Shown: positions 1 to 7,653, counted from the stretch's first letter. The stretch is 19,391 nt of DNA from Clostridiales bacterium (GCA_003522145.1 DPGD01000025.1:1-19391); one strand, 5' to 3'. Program-made: numbers and translations. The notes: generated by a model from the sequence alone, not told the origin.

Positions 1-6
1 TTCAGG

Positions 7-72
7 TCGTGCAGGTGGGAGGCGTCGCCGAAAACCCAAGGGCTTTCGGAAGATGCCTCCCACCATGCACGA
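7..72. repeat. Long imperfect inverted repeat (hairpin)
   Basis: The arms TCGTGCAGGTGGGAGGC (7-23) and GCCTCCCACCATGCACGA (55-72) pair along their whole length with a single bulged A. Pairing continues inward through CCGAAA (28-33) with TTTCGG (44-49) and ends in a small CCC/GGG tip. The stem is therefore close to 30 bp, which is far too extensive to be chance. No T-tract follows on the + strand, so it is not a classic terminator for a gene to the left. It could be the end of a structured RNA, a palindromic intergenic repeat, or a relic of a miniature mobile element. The left flank is cut by the window edge. Confidence 0.6.
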
Positions 73-208
73 GAGCACAAAACACCCACAGAGGGGACGG
101 CGCACGGTACCCATAGACCGGCACCCAAAAATCAACGGCTCCGGCATTCCGGGTTCTTTGCCCTTCCATTGAAAGTATGTTGCCCGCCCGCAGAAAAAGT
201 TTTCGGAT

Positions 209-232
209 CGACCCCTTTTTCAAAAGGGGTCG
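209..232. repeat. Perfect 11-bp inverted repeat, part of an intergenic repeat element
   Basis: CGACCCCTTTT (209-219) and AAAAGGGGTCG (222-232) are exact reverse complements separated by two bases. Two short hairpin-forming direct repeats follow at once (241-298). The whole stretch before rsmE resembles dispersed intergenic palindromic elements common in Clostridia genomes; that resemblance is from memory. No T-tract follows, so a terminator role is unlikely. Reading frames that cross this region have no protein-like features. Confidence 0.55.
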
Positions 233-240
233 CCGGGTGC

Positions 241-298
241 AGGGCGGAGTCCTGCAAAGGGTGTCGGGATACAGGGTGGGAAGCCCTGCAAAGGGCGT
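241..298. repeat. Two tandem imperfect direct repeats in the rsmE leader
   Basis: Copy 1 (241-264) and copy 2 (273-298) share the pattern AGGGYGGRA followed by CCTGCAAAGGGYGT. Each copy can fold into a small hairpin: GCAGG/CCTGC at 239-255 and CAGGG/CCCTG at 272-288. Together with the neighbouring palindrome they form a compact repeat element that ends about 20 bases before the rsmE ribosome-binding site. Apart from these repeats and the hairpin at 7-72, I see no gene or clear promoter in bases 1-331. Confidence 0.5.
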
Positions 299-320
299 TA
301 GAGATCGTGTTTGTTTTTGA

Positions 321-326
321 AAGGAG
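321..326 (+). promoter_or_regulatory. Ribosome-binding site that fixes the rsmE start
   Basis: AAGGAG lies five bases before the ATG at 332. An in-frame TTG at 311 lies upstream of this site and has no ribosome-binding site of its own, so 332 is the better start. Confidence 0.75.
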
Positions 327-331
327 TACAC

Positions 332-1072
332 ATGCCCCGATTTTTCATCAATCATTCTGCGACGCCGGGAGAACCGGTGGTTTTAGAGGGAGAGGACGCC
401 CGGCACATAGCCACTGTTTTGCGCATGAAGGCCGGAGAAAAAATCACGGTCTGCGATTTTTTCAACACCGAATACACCTGTGAGATCGAAGAGGCAAGAG
501 GGGCGGAGGTAAGGCTGAGGGTTCTTAGTGCGGGTTCGGTGGAAAGCGAGCCTCCTTTTCCGATCACGCTCTGCATGGCGTTGCCGAAGGGTGACAAGAT
601 GGATTTGATTGTGCAGAAGGCGGTGGAGCTGGGGGTCAGCGAGATTTTGCCCTTCACATCGGCATACACCGTTGTCAAGCCTGACGAGAGGGGCAAGGAA
701 AAGAAGCGGGAGCGCTGGCAGAAGATTGCCAAAGGAGCGGCCGAGCAATGCGGGAGGGGAAGAATCCCGCAGATCGGGGAGATCCGGTCCTTCGGGGCTC
801 TTTTGGCGCAATTTGAGAAAGAAGAGGCGCTGAAGCTGTTTTGCTACGAGCGGGAGGAAGGAAGGACGCTTGCGCAGGCCTTTCAGGAGAATCCCCATCC
901 GAGGGGGCTGGTCTTTTTTGTAGGAGCGGAGGGCGGCTTTGACGGGAAGGAAGCGGAAGCCGCTGAACGAGCGGGATTTTTGCCGGTGAGTCTGGGCAAA
1001 CGGATTTTACGGTGCGAGACGGCGCCGCTGTTCGTACTTTCGGGGGCGGCTTGCGCTTATGAATTAATGTGA
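332..1072 (+). CDS. rsmE: 16S rRNA (uracil-1498-N3)-methyltransferase RsmE
   Basis: RsmE is a SPOUT-fold methyltransferase that uses S-adenosylmethionine to methylate N3 of U1498 in helix 44 of 16S rRNA, in the assembled small subunit. The 246-residue length is normal for the family. The N-terminal PUA-like domain begins MPRFFI and contains EDARHIATVLRMK (about 20-32). The SPOUT domain contains KGDKMDLIVQKAVELG and then a basic stretch ending in AAEQCGRG. The cofactor-binding knot is visible as VGAEGGF (197-203), where the usual form is GPEGGF, followed by SLGKRILRCETA. The start is set by AAGGAG five bases upstream. The gene appears to be the last of a transcription unit that enters from the left; the next gene has its own promoter. 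The assignment is secure. Confidence 0.95.
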   Translation: MPRFFINHSATPGEPVVLEGEDARHIATVLRMKAGEKITVCDFFNTEYTCEIEEARGAEVRLRVLSAGSVESEPPFPITLCMALPKGDKMDLIVQKAVELGVSEILPFTSAYTVVKPDERGKEKKRERWQKIAKGAAEQCGRGRIPQIGEIRSFGALLAQFEKEEALKLFCYEREEGRTLAQAFQENPHPRGLVFFVGAEGGFDGKEAEAAERAGFLPVSLGKRILRCETAPLFVLSGAACAYELM

Positions 1073-1087
1073 AAAGCAGAGGTTTTT

Positions 1088-1103
1088 CCGGGGAGGGCTC
1101 CGG
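1088..1103 (+). terminator. Possible weak terminator hairpin after rsmE
   Basis: CCGGgGAG (1088-1095) can pair with CTCCGG (1098-1103) with one bulge. T-rich sequence appears only about a dozen bases later (GTTTTTCTTCTTTTTT), so the spacing is poor for a classic intrinsic terminator. It is the only candidate between rsmE and the next promoter. Confidence 0.2.
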
Positions 1104-1215
1104 TTATTGTGCAGTTTTTCTTCTTTTTTATGTGGTTTGGAGGCATCTGTTTCCCCAAAATGAGCAAAAGCACTAAATTTTTTTCGATTTTTTAGAAGAA
1201 TTTATAAATCGGCTA

Positions 1216-1244
1216 TTGAAAAATCACAAAAAACGATGTAAAAT
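1216..1244 (+). promoter_or_regulatory. Sigma-A-type promoter for the CdaR-like regulator
   Basis: TTGAAA (1216-1221) and TAAAAT (1239-1244) are separated by exactly 17 bases in an AT-rich stretch, which predicts transcription starting near 1251. This leaves a leader of about 85 bases. A TTGACA at 1255-1260 and a TACAAT at 1284-1289 also occur, but they are 23 bases apart and unlikely to work together. Confidence 0.55.
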
Positions 1245-1336
1245 ATAGAGGATATTGACAAGAGGCAGAGAGAAAAGTTCTTGTACAATTTGCACACATC
1301 CCGAAAAAGGAAACAAAGAAAGGTATGGTTACCATC

Positions 1337-2431
1337 ATGTCAAACAGACTCTTTCAAGGACTGATTTATCAAATGAAGGATGCCGTCAACCGGATCATCG
1401 GCGTGATCGATGAAAACGGAGTTGTGGTCGCTTGCAGTGAATTGGTCAAAATTGGCGAAGTACGGGCGACCCTGCGGGAGGAGATTGCCTATGCTTCGGA
1501 AGGCGTGGTGGTGGGTGGATACAACTACCGCCCGATCGGAAGCGGCTCCAGGGTGGAGTATGCCGTTTTTGTGGAGGGCGAAGATAAGATGGCGGAAAAG
1601 CTGTCGGCGGTGATTGCCGTTTCCTTAAGCAACCTGAAGGGAATGTACGACGAGAAGTATGACAAGAATTCGCTCATCAAGAACATCATTCTGGACAACA
1701 TTCTGCCGGGGGATATTTATATCAAGAGCAAGGAGCTGCGCTTCAACACCGAGGTTCAGCGGGTGGTGTTTCTCATCAAATTCCAGAACAAGGGGGAAGT
1801 GATTCCCTTCGACACGGTGCTGTCCTTCTTCCCGGATAAGAACAAGGACAGCGTCATCAGCGTGGGCGAAAACGATGTGGTGCTGGTGCGGGAGTTGCCG
1901 GAAGAGGTGGAAACCAAGGATCTGGAGCAGACCGCAAAGGACCTGGCAAGCACGCTGGAGGCAGAGTTCTTCACGCAGGTGTCCATCGGTATAGGGACGG
2001 TTGTGGAAAACATCAAAGACCTGGCCCGCTCCTACAAGGAAGCTCAGGTGGCGCTGGAGGTTGGGAAAATCTTTGAAAACGAGCGGAATGTAAACAGTTA
2101 TGAGAATCTGGGCATCGGAAGACTGATCTATCAGTTGCCCACCACTCTCTGCGAAATGTTTTTGCAGGAGGTCTTCAAAAAAGGCTCCTTGGAAAGTCTG
2201 GACCGGGAAACGCTGTCCACGATTCAGCGCTTCTTCGAGAACAATCTGAATGTATCAGAAACCTCCCGGAAGCTTTTTGTACACCGGAACACCCTGGTGT
2301 ACCGACTGGAAAAGATCCGCAAGCTGACAGGACTGGATCTTCGGGAGTTTGACCACGCCATCACCTTCAAGGTGGCGTTGATGGTGAAGAAGTACCTTGC
2401 GGCCAAGGCTTCTCCGATGACCTACAGGTAA
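1337..2431 (+). CDS. CdaR/PucR-family transcriptional regulator
   Basis: This protein resembles CdaR (sugar-diacid) and PucR regulators. The C-terminal PucR-type helix-turn-helix is clear at about residues 295-355: NNLNVSETSRKLFVHRNTLV, then YRLEKIRKLTGLDLRE. A GGDEF-like central region contains VSIGIGTVVENIKDLARSYK followed by EAQVALEVG. The N-terminal part (SNRLFQGLIYQMKDAVNRII, then GVIDENGVVVACSE) looks like a small-molecule sensor. The effector cannot be read from the sequence. Two starts are possible, ATG 1325 and ATG 1337. Neither has an ideally spaced ribosome-binding site; I chose 1337 because the family typically begins MSNRLFQG. The gene lies 87 bases upstream of ftsE on the same strand and could share its transcript. 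Confidence 0.85.
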   Translation: MSNRLFQGLIYQMKDAVNRIIGVIDENGVVVACSELVKIGEVRATLREEIAYASEGVVVGGYNYRPIGSGSRVEYAVFVEGEDKMAEKLSAVIAVSLSNLKGMYDEKYDKNSLIKNIILDNILPGDIYIKSKELRFNTEVQRVVFLIKFQNKGEVIPFDTVLSFFPDKNKDSVISVGENDVVLVRELPEEVETKDLEQTAKDLASTLEAEFFTQVSIGIGTVVENIKDLARSYKEAQVALEVGKIFENERNVNSYENLGIGRLIYQLPTTLCEMFLQEVFKKGSLESLDRETLSTIQRFFENNLNVSETSRKLFVHRNTLVYRLEKIRKLTGLDLREFDHAITFKVALMVKKYLAAKASPMTYR

Positions 2432-2518
2432 GTTCGGGAGAGAGGAACCGCCGGGTTTTGCCAAGGACGGCAGGAGGGTTCTTCGGAAACGGAGTAAGGA
2501 AGAAAGAGCGGGCTGGGA

Positions 2519-3217
2519 ATGATCGAATTCAGAAATGTTACCAAAATATACGACGGCCATGCGGCGCCTGCCCTTGAAGGTCTGGATCTGACCATTGAAA
2601 AAGGGGAATTCGTTTTCATCATGGGGGATTCGGGCGCAGGGAAGACGACCTTGACCAAGCTCCTTTTGCGGGAGGAAAAACCGACTTCGGGGAAGGTGTT
2701 GGTGGACGGAAGGAATTTGGGAAAGCTGGGCTTTTTTCGTCTGCCGTACTACCGAAGGAAGATCGGAGTCGTTTTTCAGGATTTTCGGCTGTTTCCCCGG
2801 ATGACGGTTTACGAAAATGTGGCGTTTGCCATGCGTGCTGTCGGCGAAAGCCGGAGGAGCATTGCAAGAAAGGTGCCGCTGATTCTTTCGGTGGTGGGGT
2901 TAGAGAACAAGAGAGACCGTTTTCCCGCTGCTCTTTCGGGCGGGGAACAGCAGAGGGTGGCGTTGGCAAGAGCTCTTGCCAACAACCCGGAATATATCAT
3001 TGCCGACGAGCCGACGGGAAACATTGACCCGGAGAGGAGCCGGGAGATTCTGGAGATGCTGATTAAGATCCACAGAATGGACAAGACGGTGGTCGTAGTG
3101 ACCCACGAAAAGCATCTGGTGGAGGAATTTGACGAACGGGTTGTGACCATTTCAAAAGGGCGCGTGGTCGGCGACACCAAGGGAAGCTTCGGCAAGAACA
3201 CGGGAAAGGAGGGCTGA
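2519..3217 (+). CDS. ftsE: Cell division ATP-binding protein FtsE
   Basis: FtsE is the cytoplasmic ATPase of the FtsEX complex, which does not transport but uses ATP to switch on peptidoglycan hydrolases outside the cell. All ABC motifs are present in 232 residues: Walker A GDSGAGKT (36-43), the Q-loop glutamine Q87 in VVFQDFRLF, the signature LSGGEQQR (139-146), Walker B YIIADEP (159-165) and the H-loop histidine H196 in VVVVTHE. Length and motif spacing are normal for the family. The stop codon is followed four bases later by ftsX. The ribosome-binding site is weak: only GGGA touches the start codon and AAGGAAG lies 16 bases away, so translation may be coupled or low. Confidence 0.95.
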   Translation: MIEFRNVTKIYDGHAAPALEGLDLTIEKGEFVFIMGDSGAGKTTLTKLLLREEKPTSGKVLVDGRNLGKLGFFRLPYYRRKIGVVFQDFRLFPRMTVYENVAFAMRAVGESRRSIARKVPLILSVVGLENKRDRFPAALSGGEQQRVALARALANNPEYIIADEPTGNIDPERSREILEMLIKIHRMDKTVVVVTHEKHLVEEFDERVVTISKGRVVGDTKGSFGKNTGKEG

Positions 3218-3221
3218 CAGC

Positions 3222-4115
3222 ATGGGATACAGTCCTTTCTATTTCCTCGGGCAGGCCTTTAAGAATCTGAAAAGGAATTGCGGCACGGCCATTGCCTCGA
3301 TGCTGGTGCTGGTAGCCTGTCTGTTGGTCACCGGAACATTTTATGCTTTAAACGAGAATATCAATTACAATCTGGAGAGCGTGGGCGGACTGAACCGGAT
3401 TTTGGTGTATATAAATGAAGATTGCACGGACAGCCGGATCAGAGAAATCAAGGAGCAGGCCCAACAGCTGGAAAATGCCGCCTCGGTGCGGCTGATTACC
3501 AAGGAAGAGGCATTGGAAGATGAAATGAACAAATTGGGCGAAGAAAACGAGGATTTGTTCAAATGGCTGGAGGAGGGGGAGAATCCCTACAGAGCTTCCT
3601 TGGAGGTGGAATACAAAAACGGAGACCGGGTGGCGGAACTGGAGGAACAGCTGGGGGCCATTGACGGCGTGGATTCGGTGGCTTCGAGAAACGACCTGGC
3701 CTTGAAGGTCAATAATGTAAAAACGGCGGTCAGCAGAGTGTTTCTCGGCATGGTGGCGCTGTTGCTGGTCGTATCGATTTTTGTGATTGTGACCACAGTC
3801 CGACTGGCGTTGGCGAATCGCCGGAAGGAAATCGAGGTCATGCGCTATGTGGGCGCCACCGGATTTTTTATCACGACCCCCTTTTTAACGGAGGGCGTGC
3901 TCATCGGGCTCTTTTCCTCGCTGATTGCCTTTGGCTTGCAGCAGTATCTTTATTCTCTTCTGAGCTCCGGCGCAGGAAAGAATCTTTTCGGGTTGGTTTC
4001 CTTTCTGCCGGCCTCCCATTTTACAGGGCCTCTCGGGCTGCTGTTTCTGGCGGTCGGCGTGGGCGCAGGGCTTTTGGGAAGCGCAATTTCGCTGGGAAGA
4101 TATCTGAAGGCATGA
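3222..4115 (+). CDS. ftsX: Cell division permease-like protein FtsX
   Basis: FtsX is the membrane partner of FtsE. It passes ATP-driven conformational change across the membrane to a hydrolase activator or hydrolase. The 297 residues show the standard four-segment layout: one N-terminal membrane helix (about 21-42), a large extracellular domain (about 43-170), then three C-terminal helices (about 172-194, 216-240 and 268-290). NRRKEIEVMRYVGAT (about 199-213) between helices 2 and 3 is the conserved cytoplasmic FtsX loop. AAAGGAGGG sits eight bases before the ATG. The stop codon is eight bases before the next gene, which is the probable extracellular partner. Confidence 0.95.
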   Translation: MGYSPFYFLGQAFKNLKRNCGTAIASMLVLVACLLVTGTFYALNENINYNLESVGGLNRILVYINEDCTDSRIREIKEQAQQLENAASVRLITKEEALEDEMNKLGEENEDLFKWLEEGENPYRASLEVEYKNGDRVAELEEQLGAIDGVDSVASRNDLALKVNNVKTAVSRVFLGMVALLLVVSIFVIVTTVRLALANRRKEIEVMRYVGATGFFITTPFLTEGVLIGLFSSLIAFGLQQYLYSLLSSGAGKNLFGLVSFLPASHFTGPLGLLFLAVGVGAGLLGSAISLGRYLKA

Positions 4116-4122
4116 GGAATTT

Positions 4123-5556
4123 GTGAAAAGCAACAAAATTTTTGAGGAAAGAACGGAAGTGTACGGAGAAATGGTTGTGCGCGGCGGAGTGAACCATCAA
4201 ATGCAGGGAAAAAGGAGCGGGCGTATAGGCAAAGCGGCTTGTTGCGTGGGACTGTGCCTTCTCATGCTTTTGGGAATAAACCGGTATGTGCCGGAGCAAA
4301 GCTACGGAGAAGTCACGGTTTCCGAAGAGGACATCGAAAATCTGCGGCAGAACCTGAAGGAAGTGGAGGAAGCCATCGACCGGCAGAAGGAGCATCTGTC
4401 TGAAATGAACAGAGACCTGTCCACAATGCAGATGGCTCTGACCAACTACGGCGCTCTGTTGAAGGAATACTATAAAGAAATTGAAGAGGCGCAAGAAAGA
4501 AAGACGGCTTTGGAGGAAGCCATAAGGAAGAATGTGAGCGACAATGCTCTGCTGACCGCAGAGCGGGAGGAGCTACACAAGGACTATTTGCGGACCTTGC
4601 GGGCACTGCGCGAGAACCGGGACACCACAACCCTGGAGTTGATCTTCGATTCCCGGAGCCTGGAGGAGTTTCTTTCGGGGCTGGAACGAGCAAAGGATCT
4701 GTCGGAATACAAGCAGAAGCTGCTTGAAAAGATGGATGAGAAATTTGAAAAGATCGATGCCGAGAAAGCAAAGCTGGAGCAGGGCCTGCAGGATCAGAAC
4801 CTGCGCTACGAAAAGCTGGTGGAGTTAGGCAGACAGGCGGAAGAGAAGATTGCCGACACCGAAAGGGATCTGACCGAACTGGCCGCGGAAATTCTGGAAA
4901 CCGAAAACCGGATCTTAGAATTGACCGAAACCACCGAAGAGGTGCAGAAAGAACTGACCGAGCTGATCCGGGAGCGGGAAAGACAGTTAGAGATCGAACG
5001 GCAGAAGGAGTTAGAGCGGCTGGAGGAGCTGGAGCGGCAAAAGGAGCGGGAGCGCTTGGCCAAGCAAACCCTGCTCTGGCCTTTGGAGTATCCCCTGAAC
5101 CGGAGAGTAACCAGTCCCTTCGGCTACCGGTATCACCCCATCAGCGGCACCTATAAATTCCATTCGGGCGTGGATCTGGCCGGACCCAACAGCGGAGACA
5201 TCTTCAACAATCCGGTCTATGCCGCCATGGACGGCACGGTGATCGCCTGTGTGGTGGATCGGGGAACCGTCAGTTACGGAACCTACATCGTCATCAGTCA
5301 TAATGCGAACGAGCGCTACGGCGGAAGCATCAGCACGCTTTACGCACATTTGGAATCGGTGGCTGTAAAGGAAGGCGACAAAGTCACCCAAGGGCAGGTG
5401 ATCGGCACGGTGGGCTCCACGGGAGCTTCCACAGGCCCCCACCTTCACTTTGAGGTGCGGAAAAACGGCGTGGTGACCGACCCCTTTGGGTACGAATTCA
5501 TTCTGGAATTGAACGGCACGCCGGTGAACATAAAGGAGTATGTGACCGGAGTGTGA
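4123..5556 (+). CDS. Secreted coiled-coil M23 (LytM) peptidoglycan endopeptidase, likely FtsEX effector
   Basis: This 477-residue protein joins an N-terminal export signal (hydrophobic stretch about 38-52), a long coiled coil (about 65-320, rich in Glu, Lys, Leu and Arg) and a C-terminal M23 peptidase domain (about 335-465). The zinc-site residues are intact: HSGVD (H347, D351), YAH (H409) and HLH (H440, H442), so it should be an active enzyme. The plan of coiled coil plus hydrolase, and the position right behind ftsX, match EnvC, PcsB and CwlO-type partners whose coiled coil binds the FtsX outer loop. That interaction is inferred. GTG 4123 is taken as the start because GAGGA, overlapping the ftsX stop, lies four bases ahead. 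ATG 4171 or ATG 4201 would give shorter leaders and cannot be excluded. Confidence 0.88.
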   Translation: MKSNKIFEERTEVYGEMVVRGGVNHQMQGKRSGRIGKAACCVGLCLLMLLGINRYVPEQSYGEVTVSEEDIENLRQNLKEVEEAIDRQKEHLSEMNRDLSTMQMALTNYGALLKEYYKEIEEAQERKTALEEAIRKNVSDNALLTAEREELHKDYLRTLRALRENRDTTTLELIFDSRSLEEFLSGLERAKDLSEYKQKLLEKMDEKFEKIDAEKAKLEQGLQDQNLRYEKLVELGRQAEEKIADTERDLTELAAEILETENRILELTETTEEVQKELTELIRERERQLEIERQKELERLEELERQKERERLAKQTLLWPLEYPLNRRVTSPFGYRYHPISGTYKFHSGVDLAGPNSGDIFNNPVYAAMDGTVIACVVDRGTVSYGTYIVISHNANERYGGSISTLYAHLESVAVKEGDKVTQGQVIGTVGSTGASTGPHLHFEVRKNGVVTDPFGYEFILELNGTPVNIKEYVTGV

Positions 5557-5565
5557 TCCGACGGG

Positions 5566-5571
5566 AAGGAG
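5566..5571 (+). promoter_or_regulatory. Ribosome-binding site that fixes the ctp start
   Basis: AAGGAG is five bases before ATG 5577. An in-frame GTG at 5553 overlaps the stop codon of the upstream peptidase gene and has no such site, so 5577 is preferred. Confidence 0.75.
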
Positions 5572-5576
5572 ATCCG

Positions 5577-6827
5577 ATGAAGAAGCAATACACTCTCGGA
5601 AGATTTTTGCTTGTAGGCGGGGCCTGCCTTCTGGCGGCTGTTCTGCTGACCATGCAGTTCTGCTACCGATATATGTACCTGCTTCCCAAAGAGAAGCAGG
5701 AAAGGCAGTACGCGGAGCTTTCCCAACAGTTGGAGCTGGTCAACGCCGACGGCAAGAGCTATAAGAACCTGGCGGCGAAATTTCAGGCGGTCTATGAGCT
5801 GTACACAGAGAAAGAACTGACCGAGGCTGATGAGGAGGAACTGGAAAGGGAACTGTTAAAGGCCTTTGTTTCCCTTATAGGCGATCGGTATGCCGCATAC
5901 TATACGGCAGAGGAGTACACCAGCCTCTTGAACAGCACCTCCGGCCAAAGTAAAGGCTATGGCATCACCATCACCAAAAATGCCACCGGCGGTATGGTGA
6001 CTACCTATGTGGAAAAGGACAGCCCGGCGGAAAAAGCCGGATTCCGGGCGGGAGAGGAAATTCTCCGGGTCAACGGGCAGGCGCTTTCCCAGGTGGGCTA
6101 CGACAAGGCGGCGGAAAGCATTGCCCAGGGCGAGCAGTGTACCTTTACGGTAAAACGGGAAGGCGTGGAGCACGATATACTTTTACAGAAGGAAGAAATT
6201 ACCGTGTCCTCGGTTCATTTTGAATTGCGGGAGGGACAAATCGGGTATATCCGGATCCTGAGCTTTCGCAACAGCGGCGTGCAGGAATTCAAGCGGGCCG
6301 TGGACGCTTTGACAGAGGCGGGCGCAAAGGCGCTGATTCTGGATGTGCGCTCCAACGGCGGAGGAACCCTTACGGCGGTGCATAAGATGCTGGACTATCT
6401 GTTGCCCGATACGGACGCAGAGGGCGAAGAGCGGGTCGTGGTTTCCCTGACCGACAAAAGGAACAATGTGACCCAATATACCTGTTCGGATGAGCACGAG
6501 GTCGATCTGCCCATGGCGGTATTGACCAACCGGGGAACCGCCAGTGCGGCGGAACTGTTTGCGGCGGCCTTGAGAGACTGCGTCGGGGCAAAGCTGGTGG
6601 GAAAGACCACCTACGGCAAGGGTGTAGCTCAGGAGTCGGTTCTCTTAAAAGACGGCTCGGCGGTGAAGCTGACCTCTTCTGCTTTCCTGCCGCCTTCCGG
6701 CAAGAGCTTTGACGGAGTGGGCCTTGTGCCCGATTTGGAAACGGATGACAGCGGCGTGAACATCTATCTGGTGCCCTACGGGCAGGATCCGACCTATTCG
6801 GCGGCAGAAAAATTGCTTGAAGGCTGA
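5577..6827 (+). CDS. Membrane-anchored PDZ/S41 carboxy-terminal processing protease (CtpA/CtpB type)
   Basis: This 416-residue protein has an N-terminal membrane anchor (about 8-32), a PDZ domain that opens with GYGITI (from residue 128; VEKDSPAEKAGFRAGEEILR follows) and an S41 protease domain (about 205-405). The catalytic Ser-Lys pair is visible as S323 in GTASAAEL and K348 in TYGKGVAQ. The 25-residue spacing is that expected of Ctp enzymes. Such proteases cut substrates near their C terminus outside the cytoplasmic membrane. In B. subtilis ctpB also lies next to ftsEX, which supports this as a conserved arrangement. Here the protease could limit or process the upstream M23 hydrolase, but that is inference. 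The stop is followed by an intergenic gap of 90 bases. Confidence 0.92.
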   Translation: MKKQYTLGRFLLVGGACLLAAVLLTMQFCYRYMYLLPKEKQERQYAELSQQLELVNADGKSYKNLAAKFQAVYELYTEKELTEADEEELERELLKAFVSLIGDRYAAYYTAEEYTSLLNSTSGQSKGYGITITKNATGGMVTTYVEKDSPAEKAGFRAGEEILRVNGQALSQVGYDKAAESIAQGEQCTFTVKREGVEHDILLQKEEITVSSVHFELREGQIGYIRILSFRNSGVQEFKRAVDALTEAGAKALILDVRSNGGGTLTAVHKMLDYLLPDTDAEGEERVVVSLTDKRNNVTQYTCSDEHEVDLPMAVLTNRGTASAAELFAAALRDCVGAKLVGKTTYGKGVAQESVLLKDGSAVKLTSSAFLPPSGKSFDGVGLVPDLETDDSGVNIYLVPYGQDPTYSAAEKLLEG

Positions 6828-6866
6828 AAATCTTCCGGTTTTTCCGGTTGAAAATCCCGGTTTTGG
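6825..6866. repeat. Short local direct repeat after ctp
   Basis: TGAAAATCTTCCGGTTTT (6825-6842) recurs as TGAAAATCCCGGTTTT (6849-6864), a local duplication 24 bases apart that starts on the ctp stop codon. CCGG-TTTTT-CCGG (6835-6847) can form a 4-bp hairpin, but no T-tract follows, so it is at best a weak terminator. I see no convincing promoter for greA in the rest of the gap. GGAG (6906-6909) is its ribosome-binding site. Confidence 0.35.
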
Positions 6867-6917
6867 GAATAAAGGATTGTAAGAACAGAAATTGAATAAT
6901 AGAATGGAGAAACGATC

Positions 6918-7622
6918 ATGGCAAATGTGCAGTTGACCAAGGACGCAATCGAGAAGCTAAATCAGGAAGCGGAGTATCTGAAAGGATCCAAACGGGCAGA
7001 GCTTCAGGAGGGCATCGAGGTTGCAAAAAAATTGAGCGACGCCGAACAGAAGGAGGCCCACGACGAGTATGCGAAGAACGAGTCCCGCATTGCGGTGCTG
7101 GAGGAATTGATTGACGGAACATTCCAGAGAGAAGCGGCCAACCAGACCAGAACCGCCCAGCCGGTGAGAGTGACTTTGGAGGGCTTGATCAATCTGATGG
7201 CAGAGCTCGACTTCCTGCGTACCACCAAACGGCAGGAGATCAAGGAAGCCATCAAGATTGCGAAGGGCTTCGGCGACCTTTCGGAAAACAGCGAATACGA
7301 CGAGGCCAGAGAAGAACAGGGCAAGATCGAGTCCCGGATCGTCGAGCTGGAAGAAATGCTCAAGAATGTGGATCTGATTGACGAAAGCGGCAATACGGAT
7401 CAGGTCAATGTGGGCACCAAGGTGAGAATTTTCAACAAAACGAGAAACAAGGAAGTGGAGTATTATCTGGTGGGCTCCACCGAAGCGAATGCATCGCTGG
7501 GCAAGATTTCCGACCAGTCGCCTATAGGCAAAGCCATCATCGGAGAGAAGGTGGGCCGAGTGGTGCATGTGGAAGCGCCTGCCGGCGTGATGGAATTGGA
7601 AATTCTGGAAATCTCCAAGTAA
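6918..7622 (+). CDS. greA: GreA-type transcript cleavage factor with duplicated N-terminal coiled-coil hairpin
   Basis: GreA enters the RNA polymerase secondary channel and helps backtracked polymerase cleave the nascent RNA. This protein has 234 residues against about 157 for a normal GreA. The extra length is a second copy of the N-terminal hairpin. Copy 1 (about 6-68) has KRAELQEGIEVAKKL; copy 2 (about 85-150) has KRQEIKEAIKIAKGF, and both end in ESRI-V-LEE. Only copy 2 keeps the acidic tip GDLSENSEYDEA, with the catalytic acids at D120 and E123. Copy 1 reads LSDAEQKEAHDEYA instead and is a few residues shorter there. The C-terminal FKBP-like domain is normal (about 160-233, with QSPIGKAIIGEKVG and VVHVEAPAG). 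The gene is 31 bases upstream of lysS, probably in one transcript. Family identity is certain; the role of the first hairpin is unknown. Confidence 0.92.
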   Translation: MANVQLTKDAIEKLNQEAEYLKGSKRAELQEGIEVAKKLSDAEQKEAHDEYAKNESRIAVLEELIDGTFQREAANQTRTAQPVRVTLEGLINLMAELDFLRTTKRQEIKEAIKIAKGFGDLSENSEYDEAREEQGKIESRIVELEEMLKNVDLIDESGNTDQVNVGTKVRIFNKTRNKEVEYYLVGSTEANASLGKISDQSPIGKAIIGEKVGRVVHVEAPAGVMELEILEISK

Positions 7623-7653
7623 GAGCGTCTGAAAAAGAAAGGAACTAGCAGAA

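Noticed and set aside
2..355. Reverse-strand open frame of 117 codons across the left edge
   Set aside because: It reads through the hairpin, the palindrome and the tandem repeats and overlaps the rsmE start. Its sequence is low-complexity and Pro/Arg/Leu-rich with no domain, as expected of a frame over an intergenic repeat.
1255..1289. Second promoter TTGACA ... TACAAT before the CdaR-like gene
   Set aside because: The spacer would be 23 bases, too long for sigma-A use. The TTGAAA/TAAAAT pair at 1216-1244 has the right spacing.
6918..7622. GreA length explained by a wrong start codon or a frameshift
   Set aside because: The extra N-terminal 80 residues align with the second hairpin, the frame is continuous, and GGAG precedes ATG 6918 at normal spacing. 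A true internal duplication fits better.
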